The position numbers were made by a program, and so were the translations under genes. From NCBI GenBank assembly GCA_949128115.1, contig OX421962.1, positions 61,111,787-61,175,786 on the forward strand: a stretch of DNA of 64,000 nt. The letters are read 5' to 3'. Position 1 is the first letter of the stretch. Each line of letters starts with the position of its first letter. Below are positions 33,504-45,328 of this stretch, piece after piece. Below the pieces are notes generated by a model. That model was not told the DNA's origin. It searched no databases and was given only the letters and a program-made list of their open reading frames with translations. This stretch comes from Anaspis maculata. Lineage: Eukaryota > Arthropoda > Insecta > Coleoptera > Scraptiidae.

Positions 33504-33577
33504 AGGTATAGGCTGTCTGATTTCTACATGATTCTACAGCCCACTAGAATCATGTAGAAATCAGACAGCCTATACCT
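33504..33577. repeat. Perfect hairpin, 33-bp arms, 8-nt loop
   Basis: 33504-33536 and 33545-33577 are exact reverse complements with no mismatch; the loop is 33537-33544. It is the most perfect short inverted repeat in the window, lying just inside the right end of the 31410-33612 element. Confidence 0.9.
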
Positions 33578-33612
33578 TATGACGTAAGTTTTGAGGCACC
33601 AGCTCCCTGTCC

Positions 33613-34509
33613 AATACTATTTTCTCCAATAAGTGATTCGGCGATCACTTTGATTGTTTACTCAACGGTACCTACTTCTGACAGCGCACATTTCTGGAGA
33701 ATGTTCACAGAGGATGTTCTAGTCTCCCCAACATGGTGTGGGGAAGTTTCGATAAGGTACATTGGCATTGGCGTATCTATAGGGTAAACTGCGTCTTATC
33801 GCGATTTTAACTACCGATGGGGGCGCTGTAAACAAGATGGAGGATTGTAAGTTTTTCTGTCACCTGTCATCGTGCGTTGTACAACGGTTGTATTTGTGGT
33901 ATTTGGGTTAATTATTTATTGATAGTTAACAAAAGTTCATTTTCTTGAATAACTCGATCATCCATACGGGTATTTTGTGAATTCGCGCGATCGTCGATGG
34001 CTATCTGACAGAAGTGACAGAAAAGAAATGACGTAGAAACTTACAAACTAGGTTTGCCATTTCAGCCGTCAGGGGTCGTCTAGATTTTTGAAATCGTGAA
34101 TAGCAAACCATGAAAGCTTGACAAAATAAGTTTGTTGCGGTAGACCCGAGAGCACAGTCTTTTGACAATCACACCACAGGAGATTTTTTGTTTGGATTTT
34201 ATAAAATTTTCTTGTGAAATCTGTGAAGTCTTTGCAAGTGAAACACCTACAATTTATAAAAGTTTTAATCGTAGAAATTAATCCTAAGTTAGTAAGTAGG
34301 TAGTCACAATACATGATACATGCTACGATAAATTTCATTAATTAATCCTAAGCACGATCCTAAGCATAAAAACAATAAAATTCAGTCGTGCCTTGCAAGC
34401 TATTCAAATAAACAACATACACTTAACTTGGCATATAAAATAGGAACACATTTCCAAAAAATTATTACAATAATTATTCAAGTACAGAGGTACCCTTGTA
34501 GGTTCCTTA
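33613..34509. other. 3' flank of desaturase gene 1, no feature recognised
   Basis: Probably contains the 3' UTR of the first desaturase, read leftwards from 34509. No canonical AATAAA appears on the minus strand within the first 200 nt. No repeat match was noticed. Confidence 0.3.
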
Positions 34510-35638
34510 TTATTCTTTTTTATGTGAGATGACTGCATCTCGGTAGTCCTCGATTGTCTGGTCCTTGTCTCCCCATCCCCAAAGCTCATGACTGCCATCA
34601 CCAGTGCGCTCAACTCGCTTTCTGATCATCTCAGGTGAGACAGTCTTGAGATCATATGCCCATCCAATTTTAGCAAAGAAGTCTATGAAAGCAGCCGAGA
34701 AGTTGACGCTGTATTTGCCCAATTCAGATGTCTTGTAGTCCCACGGAAATGTGTGGTGATAATTGTGCCAACCCTCGCCCACAGCCAACACAGCAACAAT
34801 CAGATTTTCAGAAGGATTGATGAACTGGTCGTATGGCCTTTGACCCCAGAGATGAGCCGCAGAATTTACCAGCCAAGTGGCATTTAGGGTCATACCGTAC
34901 CTGAAGAGGTTGACGCAAAAGGCGTTGAGGAAAGTTTCGTTCCAGAGATACATGGGCATAAGAGTTGGCCATACGAAGCAGACCAAAATCATCAGAGTCT
35001 TGTAGTATTTCTTCTGGAATGCCAGAATTGGATCTGCTTCCAAGTCAGAGAGATCGAGCTTCTTGCCTTGTTCCTTCACTTGAGGATGTTTGCGACATAG
35101 GAGCCAGCCGACGTGAGAGAAGAAGAAACCTCTCTTGGCGTTATGCGGATCGGCATCTGTCTCGCTGTACTTGTGATGAACCCTGTGATCTCTGGACCAC
35201 TCAATGACAGAGTTTTCATAGGCCAGAGTGTTTAAGAAAGTCAAAATCAGTCGTAAAGGCCATTTGGCTTTGTATGAGCGATGAGACCAAAGTCTGTGGG
35301 CGCCTGCGGTAACTCCAATCGAACCAAGTTGGTACAGCAATATAGCTGTAAAAGAACAGAAAGTTGAAATTTTTTCTACAAAAAATTGAAACTAAGATTT
35401 CAGAAAAATAAAAACAATATAAACCTTGGATAGATGTTGCTAGTTTTGCAGAGGTGAACATTAAATAGATACCGTAGACGGCCAGAATGTGGAGAGAGCC
35501 CATGAAAATAACATTTCGCCAGACTATTTCTGGTTTACGATTGTCTGGTTTGGTCAAATCTTGTGGTACTTTTTTAGCTTCAACTTCATCATCTTGTTCG
35601 TGAAGAACACCGGTTGGCATTGAAAAGTTTGGTGGCAT
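34510..35638 (-). CDS. Acyl-CoA desaturase 1 (membrane type, delta-9-like)
   Basis: The coding exons are 35638-35425 (214 nt) and 35345-34510, with a 79-bp GT-AG intron, for a 349-residue protein, the normal length for insect desaturases. Such enzymes use NADH, cytochrome b5 and oxygen to put a cis double bond into fatty acyl-CoA in the ER membrane. The three histidine boxes that bind the di-iron centre are intact: HRLWSH (residues 88-93), HRVHH (125-129) and HNYHH (265-269), plus NSAAH (232-236). Hydrophobic membrane segments lie near residues 43-62, 68-85 and in two stretches around 185-230. The ATG directly follows a splice acceptor (tttgcag), so transcription must start upstream in a 5' UTR exon not located here. 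It is the nearest relative of gene 2. The exact regioselectivity cannot be read from sequence. Confidence 0.93.
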
Positions 35639-37018
35639 CTGCAAAAGAGTTGAGTTAGACGTACAAATGTGTTCAAATCGGCTACCACCGGGTATGTATG
35701 TACCTACCACCTTTGTTTTATTTTCTCATAGTGTGATCAGGTAGGTAGGTCTTATCACAGTTTTAAGGACCTACCTTTCCTTAATTTATTCGCAAAAATT
35801 GAATTCTTCATAAGGCATAAAGCTCGCATAGAGCACCACAAAAACAGATAAATATTCAAAACGTAAGTACCTATTTATTGCCCGGTTCATACACCAAATT
35901 CAAGGCATAAGTATTAACTCGAGTATTAAGGAGTAAGGCCTAAGTATTAGACCGGAGGAAACTGATTGCTAGGGTAATTGGCCTGCTTTTTAGACGTTAC
36001 TCCTAAATCCAAGCGTTATTCAATTTGGTGTCTGAACCAGGCATAACTTTGATTTCATTCATCATTTTGAATTCAAAAAGAGTTATGCCTAACATGAAAA
36101 GTACACTAACATACTTAGTAGGTACTTACATTTATTTTTCAAATCCTTGGGGGAGATTTTTGTTGATTCACTTGAATTCTTCAGCCCTAAAGGCGTCAAC
36201 TTCCACCTGGCACTATTCACAGATTTAGCAGGAATTCAACCGACTGAATGTAAGAGGGTGGCTACTAGAACTGATTTAGGACGTAGGTACAGGTACCTAT
36301 TAAATATGATAAATCTTCTACGACTCCTATATAGATATCGAGGTAGGTAGATATGTACTGTTGAATGGCAAATTAAAACTGTACTAAGTTGAGGAAGCAA
36401 GTGGTGTTTTATTCATTGCAACAAAATCGAGAGGTCTCACAGTTGATTGTAACTGGTGACTGACTGGATAAAAAATAATCGAACCACTTTTGGGAATTAT
36501 ACTCGGGTAGACGGTAAGTCCAAAGATCGATCGACTCTGGAGTACGTACCTATGTGAGTCTAATAAGTCTAGATTCAGCGGCTTCTCCACTCGTCCGTAT
36601 AGAATCATCCGATATCTCATTATTATGAAGTATGTAGGTACGAATAAACGCTAACTGGCTGCTCGGGTGTGCTCACTAGAGTCGCAGGAGTTTAAGCTTC
36701 GGGTATTACTTTATCTACGGGCTGACGGACCAGACAGATGTCTAGACAGATGATGTTACTATTATTATTTTATTATTTATATTATTATTAATGTGCCGCC
36801 AAGAAATCGACAAATTGGGTAATGAAAATTAAAACACCCGACCGGAATGAAACTCAGCACAAACAAGGACCCAAGGACCACCCTTTTTGGACGCTTGGCC
36901 GTTTTCACTTCCTACAAATTTCAACGATTTTTTTAACAAGGACCCACCTTCGATTCTTGGTGTGTAATTTTTTTTTGAAAAAAAGCCGAAACAGGTCGAT
37001 TTTCTTTTCGAGGGAAAC
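35639..37018. other. Upstream region of desaturase gene 1
   Basis: It should contain the 5' UTR intron and perhaps the promoter of gene 1. I cannot place the upstream exon. The region has many TAGGTAGGTA-type short repeats and an ATT-rich stretch near 36750-36790. No gene was recognised. Confidence 0.3.
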
Positions 37019-37985
37019 ATACAGGGTTATTCAAAAGTCCGGAATAAAATTCATAATTTTTGACCATATTTTATTCGGGAAAAATGCTCGAACAGGTCGA
37101 TTTCTAAAAAGGGCAAGCCGTTTTTCCATCACAAGTGTCATGATCTACCGTCAACCCCTTGACCCCTAGCCACCCTTAGTATTTTTTTGTAATGGCACCC
37201 CATGGCTTAGGGGGGCTTGTTGAAAAGCTTGTCAAAAACTGTATTCAGATCTACCATTGAAAATTATATCGAGCGCTTCACCATGAAAAAAGTCCGGAAC
37301 AAAATTCATAATTTCTTACCATACTTTTTTCCGAAAAAAACGCTCGAACAGGTCGATTTTTAAAAGCGGTAAGGCATTTTTCCATTATACGTGTCATGAT
37401 CTACCGTCAACCCCTTAACCCTTGAGCCCTTGACCCTTAACCCCTTAAGCGTCCAACCACTTTTAAAGGTAGATCTGAACACAGTTTTTGACAAGCTTTC
37501 CAACGAACCTCCACAAACCATAGGATGCGATTCAAAAAAATACTAAGGGTGGCGGGGGGTTAGGGGTTGACGGTAGATCATGACACGTATCACGGAGAAA
37601 CAACTACCGTTTTTAAAAATCGACCTGTTCGACCGTTTTTTTTTTTGAAAAAATATGGTAATGAATTATGAATTTTGTTCCGGACTTTTGAGTGATTCTG
37701 GGGTTTCTCAAAACTTCATGGTGGAGCGTTCGATATAACTTCCAATGGTAGATCTGAATACAGTTTTTGACGAGCTTTCAAACGAGCCCCCACAAGTCTT
37801 AGGGTGCCATTTAAAAAATATACTAGGGGTGGCTAGGGGTCAAGGGGTTGACGGTAGATCAAGGCACGTGTCATAAAAAAACGGCTTGTCTTTTTCAGAA
37901 ATCGACCTGTTCGAGCGTTTTTTCCAGAAAAAAATATGATCAAAAATTATTAGTTTTATTTCGGACTTTTGAATAATCCTGTATA
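37019..37985. repeat. 967-bp foldback with ATACAGGGTTATTC ends
   Basis: ATACAGG-TTATTCAAAAGTC at 37019 pairs with the complement ending 37985. The module with 'atgatctaccgtcaacccct' occurs four times, twice direct (37140, 37393) and twice inverted (37565-37585, 37845-37862), so the foldback is an inverted pair of a tandem pair. The centre is near 37500. Confidence 0.85.
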
Positions 37986-38823
37986 ACTAGCGTAGGCTCA
38001 ATCCTGCCTTTGAACTCCCTCCCCCAGACAGGGTGACTAGGTTTATAATATGTTCAGGGCCGGGCCGAAACCGGGGTGGGGGGAGGGTTGAAATATCCTA
38101 AAATGCCGATTATTATTATAGTTAGTGACCAGTGGCGTGCCCAGACTTATTGACAGGGAAGCCCAAGGGTGGCGAGAAGCTCTAGTGCATGTTTCGAAAG
38201 TCCGAACTAGACGACTTAAGTAAAAAAAAACAGCACCGCAGGCAAAAATTTCCTGCTATAATAATAATACTGACAATGATAAGCACACAAGAGGAACCTC
38301 CTCAATTCATTTGTTGTTTTTCTTTCATTTATTCAACGTCGGCCTATTTTTGCAACGAGGCCTACCACCGACGCCAGTAATGCTTTCCTATACTCTACCG
38401 AGAATTTTGCCGAACCCTTGTGTGTTCCAACACAGGGTAGGGATTTTTAACGACCACCAACATCGCATGGGGTCGGCACCATTGCTCACATTTTATGTGC
38501 TATGCGACACACAAACCAAGAAGCTTGTTTTCGAGATGAAATACCGACCGCCCTCGGTGGGAATCGATCGAGCTTTCGACTCTTGGCATGTCACATAAAA
38601 GAGCAAAAATATTCGAAAAATAGAACATAAATACATTTTATCAAGTAGGTATGATAATAATAATTATAGTCGATCAATCAAATGATAATATCGAGCCGCC
38701 TTAGAGCCTTGGCCAGCTCTTAAAAAATTTCGTCTGGATAGTGTGTTGGTATACCTATATCACTAGATATCCTTCAAGGAAATTCTACAATTTTTGGAAT
38801 AATCTAAATTATATATTCATATA
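37986..38823. other. Unassigned DNA
   Basis: Frames of 63-95 codons at 38189-38598 overlap one another and have no domain I recognise. No repeat match was noticed. Confidence 0.3.
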
Positions 38824-39005
38824 GACGGCCCCTTAGCACAGGTGGTCAGTATTTATCTGCCTGTGGTGTAGAGGTTTGCGGGTTCGATTCCCACTGTAGT
38901 CTGGGTGTGTGTTCGTCTCACACTGCAGTTTTTCCGCATTATAAAATGTATTAGTAATAAAGGCGAACTCCTATAGCCGAAAAAAAGCTGGGTGACAGAA
39001 TGCCA
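38824..39005 (+). ncRNA. tRNA-derived SINE-like sequence
   Basis: A box TAGCACAGGTGG (38834-38845, 11 of 12 matches to the consensus) and B box GGTTCGATTCC (38881-38891, exact) are spaced as in a tRNA gene. The acceptor stem does not pair well, so a working tRNA is unlikely. Unrelated sequence follows to about 39005, as in a SINE with a tRNA head. No target duplication was identified. Confidence 0.5.
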
Positions 39006-39404
39006 ACTCACATTCGACTGTCACTTTTCAAACTATTGAGTGAAACGGAGATTCAAGATGGTGGTCGTGAAGAAAAAAAAGTTGACTTTCTTATTTCTGG
39101 AAATAGCAGGCCTTGCATTTGGCTCCTGATAGTTTTTTATTCATGACAATACTCGCTGTAAAACTACCAAGTTGCACTTCGATATTTTGAAAATACACTG
39201 ATTTACCGAGAAATAAAATATTCAGAAGAAATTTCAGTTTTTCCAGAATATTCCAAGAACCGCTCAAGATTTTCCAAAACTGGTTGACTCTTACTTGATG
39301 GTAATATATTGCGGATATACATGTGCTTATTCACGTGAATCCATCTGGTTTGGTTAATGAATTAATGATACACGAATTGTTCACTTTTTAGTGCATTTTC
39401 GTGA

Positions 39405-39905
39405 GAAAATGACGCTTGTATGGCCGGTTTGTCTGTCTGTCTGTCCGTCTGTCTGTCTGTCTGTCCGTGTAGAAATTAAGAAGTTGTACTCTTCCTCGGG
39501 GAATGAACTTAGAGCCTTGGAGCTTTTTTTGAATGATAGCTGATGTCCCCAAGGGTGGCCAATGGGCATTATTTTTTTCATCCATACATATCGTAGTTAT
39601 TATCATTATTATCAAAAAAACAAAGATTTACTGTGCACTTCCAAGAAGTTAAAATCCTCCGGGAATGAAGCTAGAGCCTTGGAACTTTGTCCGATGGATA
39701 GCTGATATCCCCAAGGGTGGCCAATGGGCATTATCATTTTTTCTATACATACATAGTTATCAGTATTATTATCAAAAAAGAAAGATTTCCTGTACCCTTC
39801 TAAGAAATTGAACTCCTCCTCGGGGAATGAACCTAGAGCCCTGGAACTTATTCCGATGGATAGCTTAGGTTCTCAAGGGTGGCCAGTGGGCAGATTGGAT
39901 TTCAT
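39405..39905. repeat. CTGTCTGT/TCCG repeat block with about 165-bp tandem units
   Basis: A run of CTGTCTGTCTGTCCG type at 39428-39468 is followed by three units that each contain a 'tcctc-gggaatga' phrase and 'ccaagggtggccaatgggca', at about 39475, 39650 and 39810. The same block occurs inverted at 60120-60300 and in diverged form at 43960-44110. Frames here spell TDRQTDRQTD from the microsatellite and are not genes. Confidence 0.8.
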
Positions 39906-40520
39906 GGTTGCGCCGCCATCTTGGCCGCCATATTGAAATTTCTTATTAGTGGAACGATTTCCATGAAACTTGGAACTTACCCTTGTCACGTGTGATCATT
40001 CTTATTCTCAAGCTAAATTTCATGATTCCGCCGCCATCTTGACCGTCATATTGAAATCTCTTACTAGTGGAACGATTGTCATGAAACTTGAAACTTATTC
40101 TTGTCTTGTATTAACCTCGGTATTAACATTCTCATTTTCAAGCTGAATTTCATGATTCCGCCGCCATCTTGGCCGCCATATTGAAATCTCTTATTAGTGG
40201 AACGATTTGACATCAAACTTGGAACTTGGGTACTCTTGTCTTGTATGAACATTCTCATTTCCAAGATGAATTTCATGATTTCGCCGCCGCATCTTGGCTT
40301 TTATATTGAGATCTGTTATTAGTGGAGGGATTGTCATGAAACTTGGAACTCACCTTTGTCGCCTTGTCTCGTATAATCATTCTTATTTTCGAGTTGAATT
40401 TCATGATTCCGCCGCTATCTTGGCCGCCATATTGAAATTTCTCATTAGTGGAACGATTGTCATGAAACGTGAAACTTACTCTTGTCTCCCATGAACATTT
40501 AATTTTCAAGCCGGACTTCA
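39906..40520. repeat. Minisatellite of about 120-bp units, five copies
   Basis: Units carry 'ccgccgccatcttggccgcc', 'attgaaatctcttattagtg' and 'gaacgattgtcatgaaactt'. They start near 39906, 40027, 40157, 40280 and 40408. The last two units are more diverged. Confidence 0.85.
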
Positions 40521-40803
40521 TTTCTATCAATGACAGATCTGCACTAAGAAAATGCGCTATTGCGACTCACGCACGTGAGGGGATATTTACCACTTGTTTT
40601 CTATATGAACACGCATGCATTACTTGCGACTTTGGCTCCTGATCCTAATCGGTCAAACATGATCTCGGCAACAGTTATGCCAAGTGGCATTGCTTGTTAT
40701 AGTGAAGGGTGGCCCCTAAACTGTGACCTCAACGTCCGGACTATATGGGAACATGAGCAACAAATTCAACTTGAGAATTAAATAATTAAAACAATAGTAC
40801 ATG

Positions 40804-40809
40804 TTTATT
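40804..40809 (-). terminator. Possible polyadenylation signal of desaturase gene 2
   Basis: AATAAA on the minus strand lies 10 nt after the TGA stop. This would give an unusually short 3' UTR, so a later signal may be used instead. Confidence 0.35.
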
Positions 40810-40819
40810 TCAGTAATAA

Positions 40820-42053
40820 TCATTCTTTTTTCTTGTGTGTAATGATCGCATCTCGGTAGTAGTCCTCTATTGCCTGGTCTTTGTCTCCCCATCCCCAAAG
40901 CTCGTGGCTGCCATCACCAGTGCGCTCAACCCGTTTTTTAATGATGTCATGTGAGACAGTCTTTAGATTATATGCCCATCCAATTTTAGCAAAGAAGTCG
41001 ATGAAAGCTGCCGAAAAGTTGACGCTGTACTTGCCCAATTCAGACGTCTTGTAGTCCCATGGGAACGTGTGGTGGTAATTATGCCAGCCCTCTCCCATAG
41101 CCAAAACAGCGACAATAAAATTTTCAGACGGATTAATAAACTGGTCGTATGGTCTTTGACCCCAGAGGTGAGCGGCGGAATTCACTAGCCAAGTGGCATG
41201 AAGAGCCAACATGTACCTGAAGAGGTTGACGCAGAAGGCGTTGTGAAATGTTTCGTTCCAGAGGTACATGGGCATAAGAGTTGGCCATACAAAGCACACC
41301 AAAACCATCAGGGTTTTGTAGTATTTCTTCTGGAATACCAGGATTGGATCTGCTTCCAAGTCAGAAAGGTCGAGCTTCTTTCCTTGCTCTTTTACTTGAG
41401 GGTGTTTGCGGCAAAGAAGCCAGCCGACATGAGAGAAGAAAAAACCTCTTTTAGCGTTATGTGGGTCAGCATCCGTTTCGCTGTATTTGTGATGAACCCT
41501 GTGATCTCTGCACCACTCAATGACCGAGTTTTGATAGGCCAGGGTGTCTAAGAAAGTCAAAATCAGTCTCAGAGGCAACTTGGCTTTGTATGAGCGATGA
41601 GACCAAAGTCGGTGGGCGCCTGCGGTGATTCCAATTGAGCCAAGTTGGTACAACAGTATAGCTGCAAAAATAACAGAAAGTTGAAAAAAAAATTGCAGGA
41701 AGAAGTGAAGAAGAGGAAAAGAAAAAAATGTCTGCACTCGACCATGGTCGATTTTCGACTGAATGATACGAAGCGGCACTAACTTGTTATGGAATTACAA
41801 TTTCAATGTATTTCGATAAAAATGTGGAGATATACACACCATTAGCAGATGTTGCAAGTTTTGCTGAGGTGAACATTAAATATATACCATTGATTGCCAA
41901 AAGATGAAGGGAGCCCATGAGTATCACATTTCGCCAGACTATTTCTAGTTTACGCTTGTCCGGCTTAGTGAAAACTTGCGGTACTTCATGAAATTCAATT
42001 TCATCATCTTGTTCGTGTAGAACGCCGGTAGGCATTGAAAAATCCGGAGGCAT
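40820..42053 (-). CDS. Acyl-CoA desaturase 2 (membrane type, delta-9-like)
   Basis: The coding exons are 42053-41840 (214 nt) and 41661-40820, with a 178-bp GT-AG intron at exactly the same codon position as in gene 1, giving 351 residues. The histidine boxes are HRLWSH, HRVHH and HNYHH, with NSAAH, all intact. The product is very close to gene 1; an extra Tyr in the C-terminal 'DYYRDA' and a few loop changes are the main differences. The ATG again abuts a splice acceptor (cttgcag), so the longer minus-strand frame that runs upstream of it is intron or UTR. The stop is TGA. Expected role and location are as for gene 1. Functional difference between the copies, such as chain-length preference or tissue, cannot be told from the sequence. 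Confidence 0.93.
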
Positions 42054-42654
42054 CTGCAAGAAGATCAACATGATAACGATGATGGCTGTTATTGGAGCAA
42101 TTATGCAGGGTCCGGCAACATAATAATATAATTTAATGGTCTTTAAAAGGCCGCTGTGGAAATACTGTTTATCTGAAACTCGTACTCGAACAGTGACAGA
42201 GTTGTACCTTATTACTGATGGAAGTTTTTTTGTACAATAGCAAACTGTCCGGTTAATCAACGGATTCATGCTGTAAAATCATTTATTCTGACCCATTCCA
42301 TCATGCAAATGCAGATACGCTTCTGTCATGGATTTAATTTGCCAGTGCACGGTGAAGTCCTATCAAGAAATGCAATCTTGAGATTGGTGAGGTAAAGTGG
42401 GCTATTTGACTTTCCCCATATCAAAATGGCATTTCTTGAAGGGACTCCAGTTATCAGATTGAATTCATGACGGAAGCGTCTTTGCATTTGCACGATGGAC
42501 TCAAGTCAGGCTGATCAGTTCCCAGATAGTTGTTAGGGATGTAGAATGTTCGAATGATAATTTCTATATGTATCTTGAAAACGGTTCGAGATATCAATAT
42601 TCTTGCAATATAAGATCAAGAAAATGCAACTATTTCTCTTCATATCTGTTTTGC
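42054..42654. other. Upstream region of gene 2, with a 190-bp palindrome
   Basis: It contains an imperfect palindrome at about 42303-42493: 'tgcaaatgcagatacgcttc' pairs with 'gaagcgtctttgcatttgca'-type text. The 5' UTR exon of gene 2 was not located. Confidence 0.5.
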
Positions 42655-43265
42655 ACAGGGTGATTCAAAGCGTCGGGCCACCTTGAAGGTGTGAAAAATA
42701 GGGATGTAAGTCGAGTGGTTGAAAATTGTGAAAGAAAAAATTCTATGTCTTTTAATTTTGAAGTTATGAAGGAACAAAGGTTGGTCTGTCGAACTCTTTT
42801 CTATTTTCGTCACTTCAAAAGACTGATCAGCCACTGAATTTGTATTAAATTTCTGTTTTCTATAAAGAGTGATCCATAAACTTCAAAAATTTTGTTTTCC
42901 TAAAAAAAATGAACGGAATGAAAAAGGTTCTTGGAAATGAAATGTGTTTTATAGTACTTCACATAGGTTATGGGACCACTGTGTGATTGTATTGCAGGCA
43001 CTTCGAGGAACAATTTCATTTTCAGGATTCATTAACTCACCTTGTAGAGAAAAAAAGATTCAATGCAGATCCAGTGGTTGATATTGTATGTTAATTATTC
43101 CGCCTTTAGCAACTTGTCAGAATATTTTGAAATTATCGAAGGACCAACCTTTGTCTCTCCATAACTTCAAAATTAAGAAACATAGTGTTTTTTCAACAAC
43201 TTTCCATCTCTTGACTACATCTCTATATACCTTCAAGGTGGTCCATAACTTCTGAATCACCTGTA
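42655..43265. repeat. Foldback with ACAGGGTGATTC-type ends
   Basis: ACAGGGTGATTCAAAGCGTC at 42655 pairs with the complement of 'acaggtgattcagaagtt' ending about 43264. 'gaaggaacaaaggttggtct' at 42769-42788 matches its complement near 43142-43160. Text of this family recurs at 50365-50650, where only one arm is present. Confidence 0.7.
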
Positions 43266-43957
43266 CATGGGCAAGATCCTCTGGTAACAAGCAGTTTGGG
43301 ACATTGGCTGGTACCTACTGTATTGCTACAATAATAATAAATAATAAATTACTGTATGGTCGCTGGTGCTGGCTGATGTTGGCTAAGCTCGGGCTGAGCT
43401 GATGATCTGCGGTGCGATGGTGAATGACGACTACTGCTCGGTTGTCCAGGGGAATAATACGAAATAGGAGATTTATAACGTAGCTTGTTATGTTGTTGTT
43501 ACGTTCCGCCTACATCTATTTATTTTTCAATAAAATTATTTCAACAAAATTTTGTAAACTGTTGGTAGATACCTACCTACAAGAATTATGAATAAAAAAA
43601 ATATCAACTACTAAGTTTGCTGATGTGCACTCTTGATTTCCATTTACTATGCAGGGTATTTCATGAAGTGAAAAATAAAATTCCTACTACAAAACCGCGT
43701 TTTCTTCGGCTCTACATCGGTGGAGGGACCAACCGAATGGTTCAGAGGTATTTCTAAAGAAAAATCATTTTCGAGGTTTTCGACCTCGTTTTTGACTCTG
43801 TAGTCTGTATAGAAAGCAGAAATCCAGTGCATATCTGGTGGTTGGTATTTCTTACTTATAGGTAGGTACTTAATTCAGTCATCAAAAGTTCACTAAAATA
43901 TGTTGAAATGACGAAACTTGAAGGGTTCGAATGATGTACCTTCTTGGCGCATTTTCC
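43266..43957. other. Unassigned DNA
   Basis: A short tandem 'gctggtgctggctgatgttg' style run lies near 43363-43400. No gene was seen, and there is no repeat match apart from a 'gcagggtatttcatgaagtg' phrase near 43651. Confidence 0.3.
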
Positions 43958-44340
43958 ATCTTGATGTAAATCGCTATTGCAGCCGCTTTGTCTGTCCGTC
44001 CGTCCGTCCGTTCCTCGAACTCCTCGCAAACTAGACGCCCTAGCTTTCTGATTTTTTCGCTGTTACATAGCTGCCACCCCCAAAGCGTGGCTAAGGTATA
44101 TTGGATGTTTATATCACGCCGCCAACATAGAGAAAACCACCCCCGATCAACTTGAAATAACATGATGTTGAAATTTCTCCCAGACCCAGACCTAATGCTC
44201 TGGTGTTCTAATTTTATGAATAATACATAGTTGCCATTTATAACCGTAAACCCAGAAACATCCCATCTTCAATATGCGCCGCCGGCATGAAAAAAATTGC
44301 TAAAAACCGCCCCCAATCACTTTAAAATGAAAAACAGAAA
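43958..44340. repeat. Diverged copy of the GTCTGTCCG repeat block
   Basis: 'ctttgtctgtccgtccgtcc' at 43985-44004 is followed by two units with 'catagctgcc' / 'catagttgcc' and 'catcttcaatatgcgccgcc' style text. It resembles the block at 39.4 kb in layout. Confidence 0.55.
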
Positions 44341-44969
44341 CTTGTCTCATAACGATTTAATTCTTTCGCTATATGGATAGCTGAATCAAGATGGGAGAGG
44401 GTAGGCTACTTTTGATATGGCGCCGCCTCGAGCTTCAGCTCCCCAAAAAAGTGCAACTTTTAACAATTGTCAATTTACCTCAAACATTTAGAAACTTCCA
44501 ACTCAAACTGTGCAATAGTTTCTTTGCCAAACGCTGCCGCTCCCACACGCCGCCCCCCAAAGTAAGAGATAAATGTAAATGTAAATGGGTCATTTTAAAA
44601 AATCACAACTATTGACCCGTAGGTCGTACCATTCGTACCGATATGGAATTTTTCTTGAAAGAAAGTTCAAATTCACTTCTGAATATGTATAACTTCCTAT
44701 ATGTATTGTGATGTGTTAAGTTACGATGCAAGAGGAGATGCATCTGGTGAGAGTAGTAGTAGAAGAGGGGGGCTGAGCCGCTCAGGAGAAGACAAGTCGA
44801 AGAGCAACGCACAGAGAGGTGTGATAAGGAGCAAAAAAGCTAGAATGTGTTTGGTAGTTTTAAAAACGATTAGTGGGGTGTCAAAGACAACTTGTTACGA
44901 GTTCTTATTATTGTTATTTTATTGATTAAATGCTTGTGATTGGTGTGGTAATCTTCTTGAAGTCAAGGC
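44341..44969. other. Unassigned DNA
   Basis: Overlapping frames of about 70 codons on both strands (44391-44925) show no domain. A short 'agtagtagtagaagagg' simple stretch lies near 44754-44770. Confidence 0.3.
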
Positions 44970-44983
44970 AAGTACTGTTAAGA
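44970..44983 (+). repeat. Target site duplication, left (AAGTACTGTTAAGA)
   Basis: It matches AAGTACTGTCAAGA at 45618-45631 with one mismatch in 14 and brackets the truncated LINE. Confidence 0.75.
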
Positions 44984-45328
44984 TAGAATTATGGCAGCTA
45001 GAGTGGGATACGAGTAGCAAGGGCAGATGGACACATATGATGATCCCGGACGTAACATTATGGATGAACCGAAAAGAAGGAGACGTCGATTACTTCACTA
45101 CGTAGTTTCTAACAGGACACGGCTGCTTCAATGGATATCTCCACAGGATGAAGAAAAGGACGTCACCGAATTCTCATACTGTGAAGCCATCGACACAGTG
45201 ACACGTTCTTTGAATGCAAAAGATGGGAAGAGGAAAGAAATGGAGCGGAAACGAGCTTAAAACAAAAAGTTACACCAGAAAACGTAGTGGAAACAATGCT
45301 GAAGGATGGGAAAAAGTGGAGGTGGTAA
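44983..45328 (+). pseudogene. Reverse transcriptase C-terminus of the truncated LINE
   Basis: Frame from 44983 reads 'WQLEWDTSSKGRWTHMMIPD', then 'DYFTT', a TAG, then 'FLTGHGCFNGYLHRMKKR'. After a frameshift it reads 'TFFECKRWEEERNGAET', 'VTPENVVETMLKDGKKW' and a TAA. GRWTHRLIPD, QFLTGHGCFNxYLHR and the H-x-FFEC zinc-knuckle-like motif mark the end of ORF2 in R1/LOA/Jockey-type LINEs. One internal stop and at least one frameshift make it dead. Confidence 0.8.

Larger units (their letters stand above)
31410..33612. mobile_element. 2.2-kb element with about 30-bp terminal inverted repeats
   Basis: GGACAGGGAGCTGGTGCCTC at the left and its complement at 33593-33612 match exactly, and matching continues inward as 'aaaact(c/t)acgtca'. 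Inside lie a small palindromic MITE (31870-32048), a larger foldback (32715-33462) and a perfect hairpin (33504-33577). No target duplication or transposase was identified. Confidence 0.6.

Noticed and set aside
38824..38900. Functional tRNA gene
   Set aside because: A and B boxes match, but the acceptor stem pairs at only about three positions and there is no clean terminator, so a SINE head is more likely.
41662..42269. Longer desaturase N-terminus reading upstream of the ATG at 42053, or through the intron at 41662-41839
   Set aside because: The extra residues have no counterpart in the two sister genes and are bounded by canonical splice sites, so they are intron or UTR read-through.
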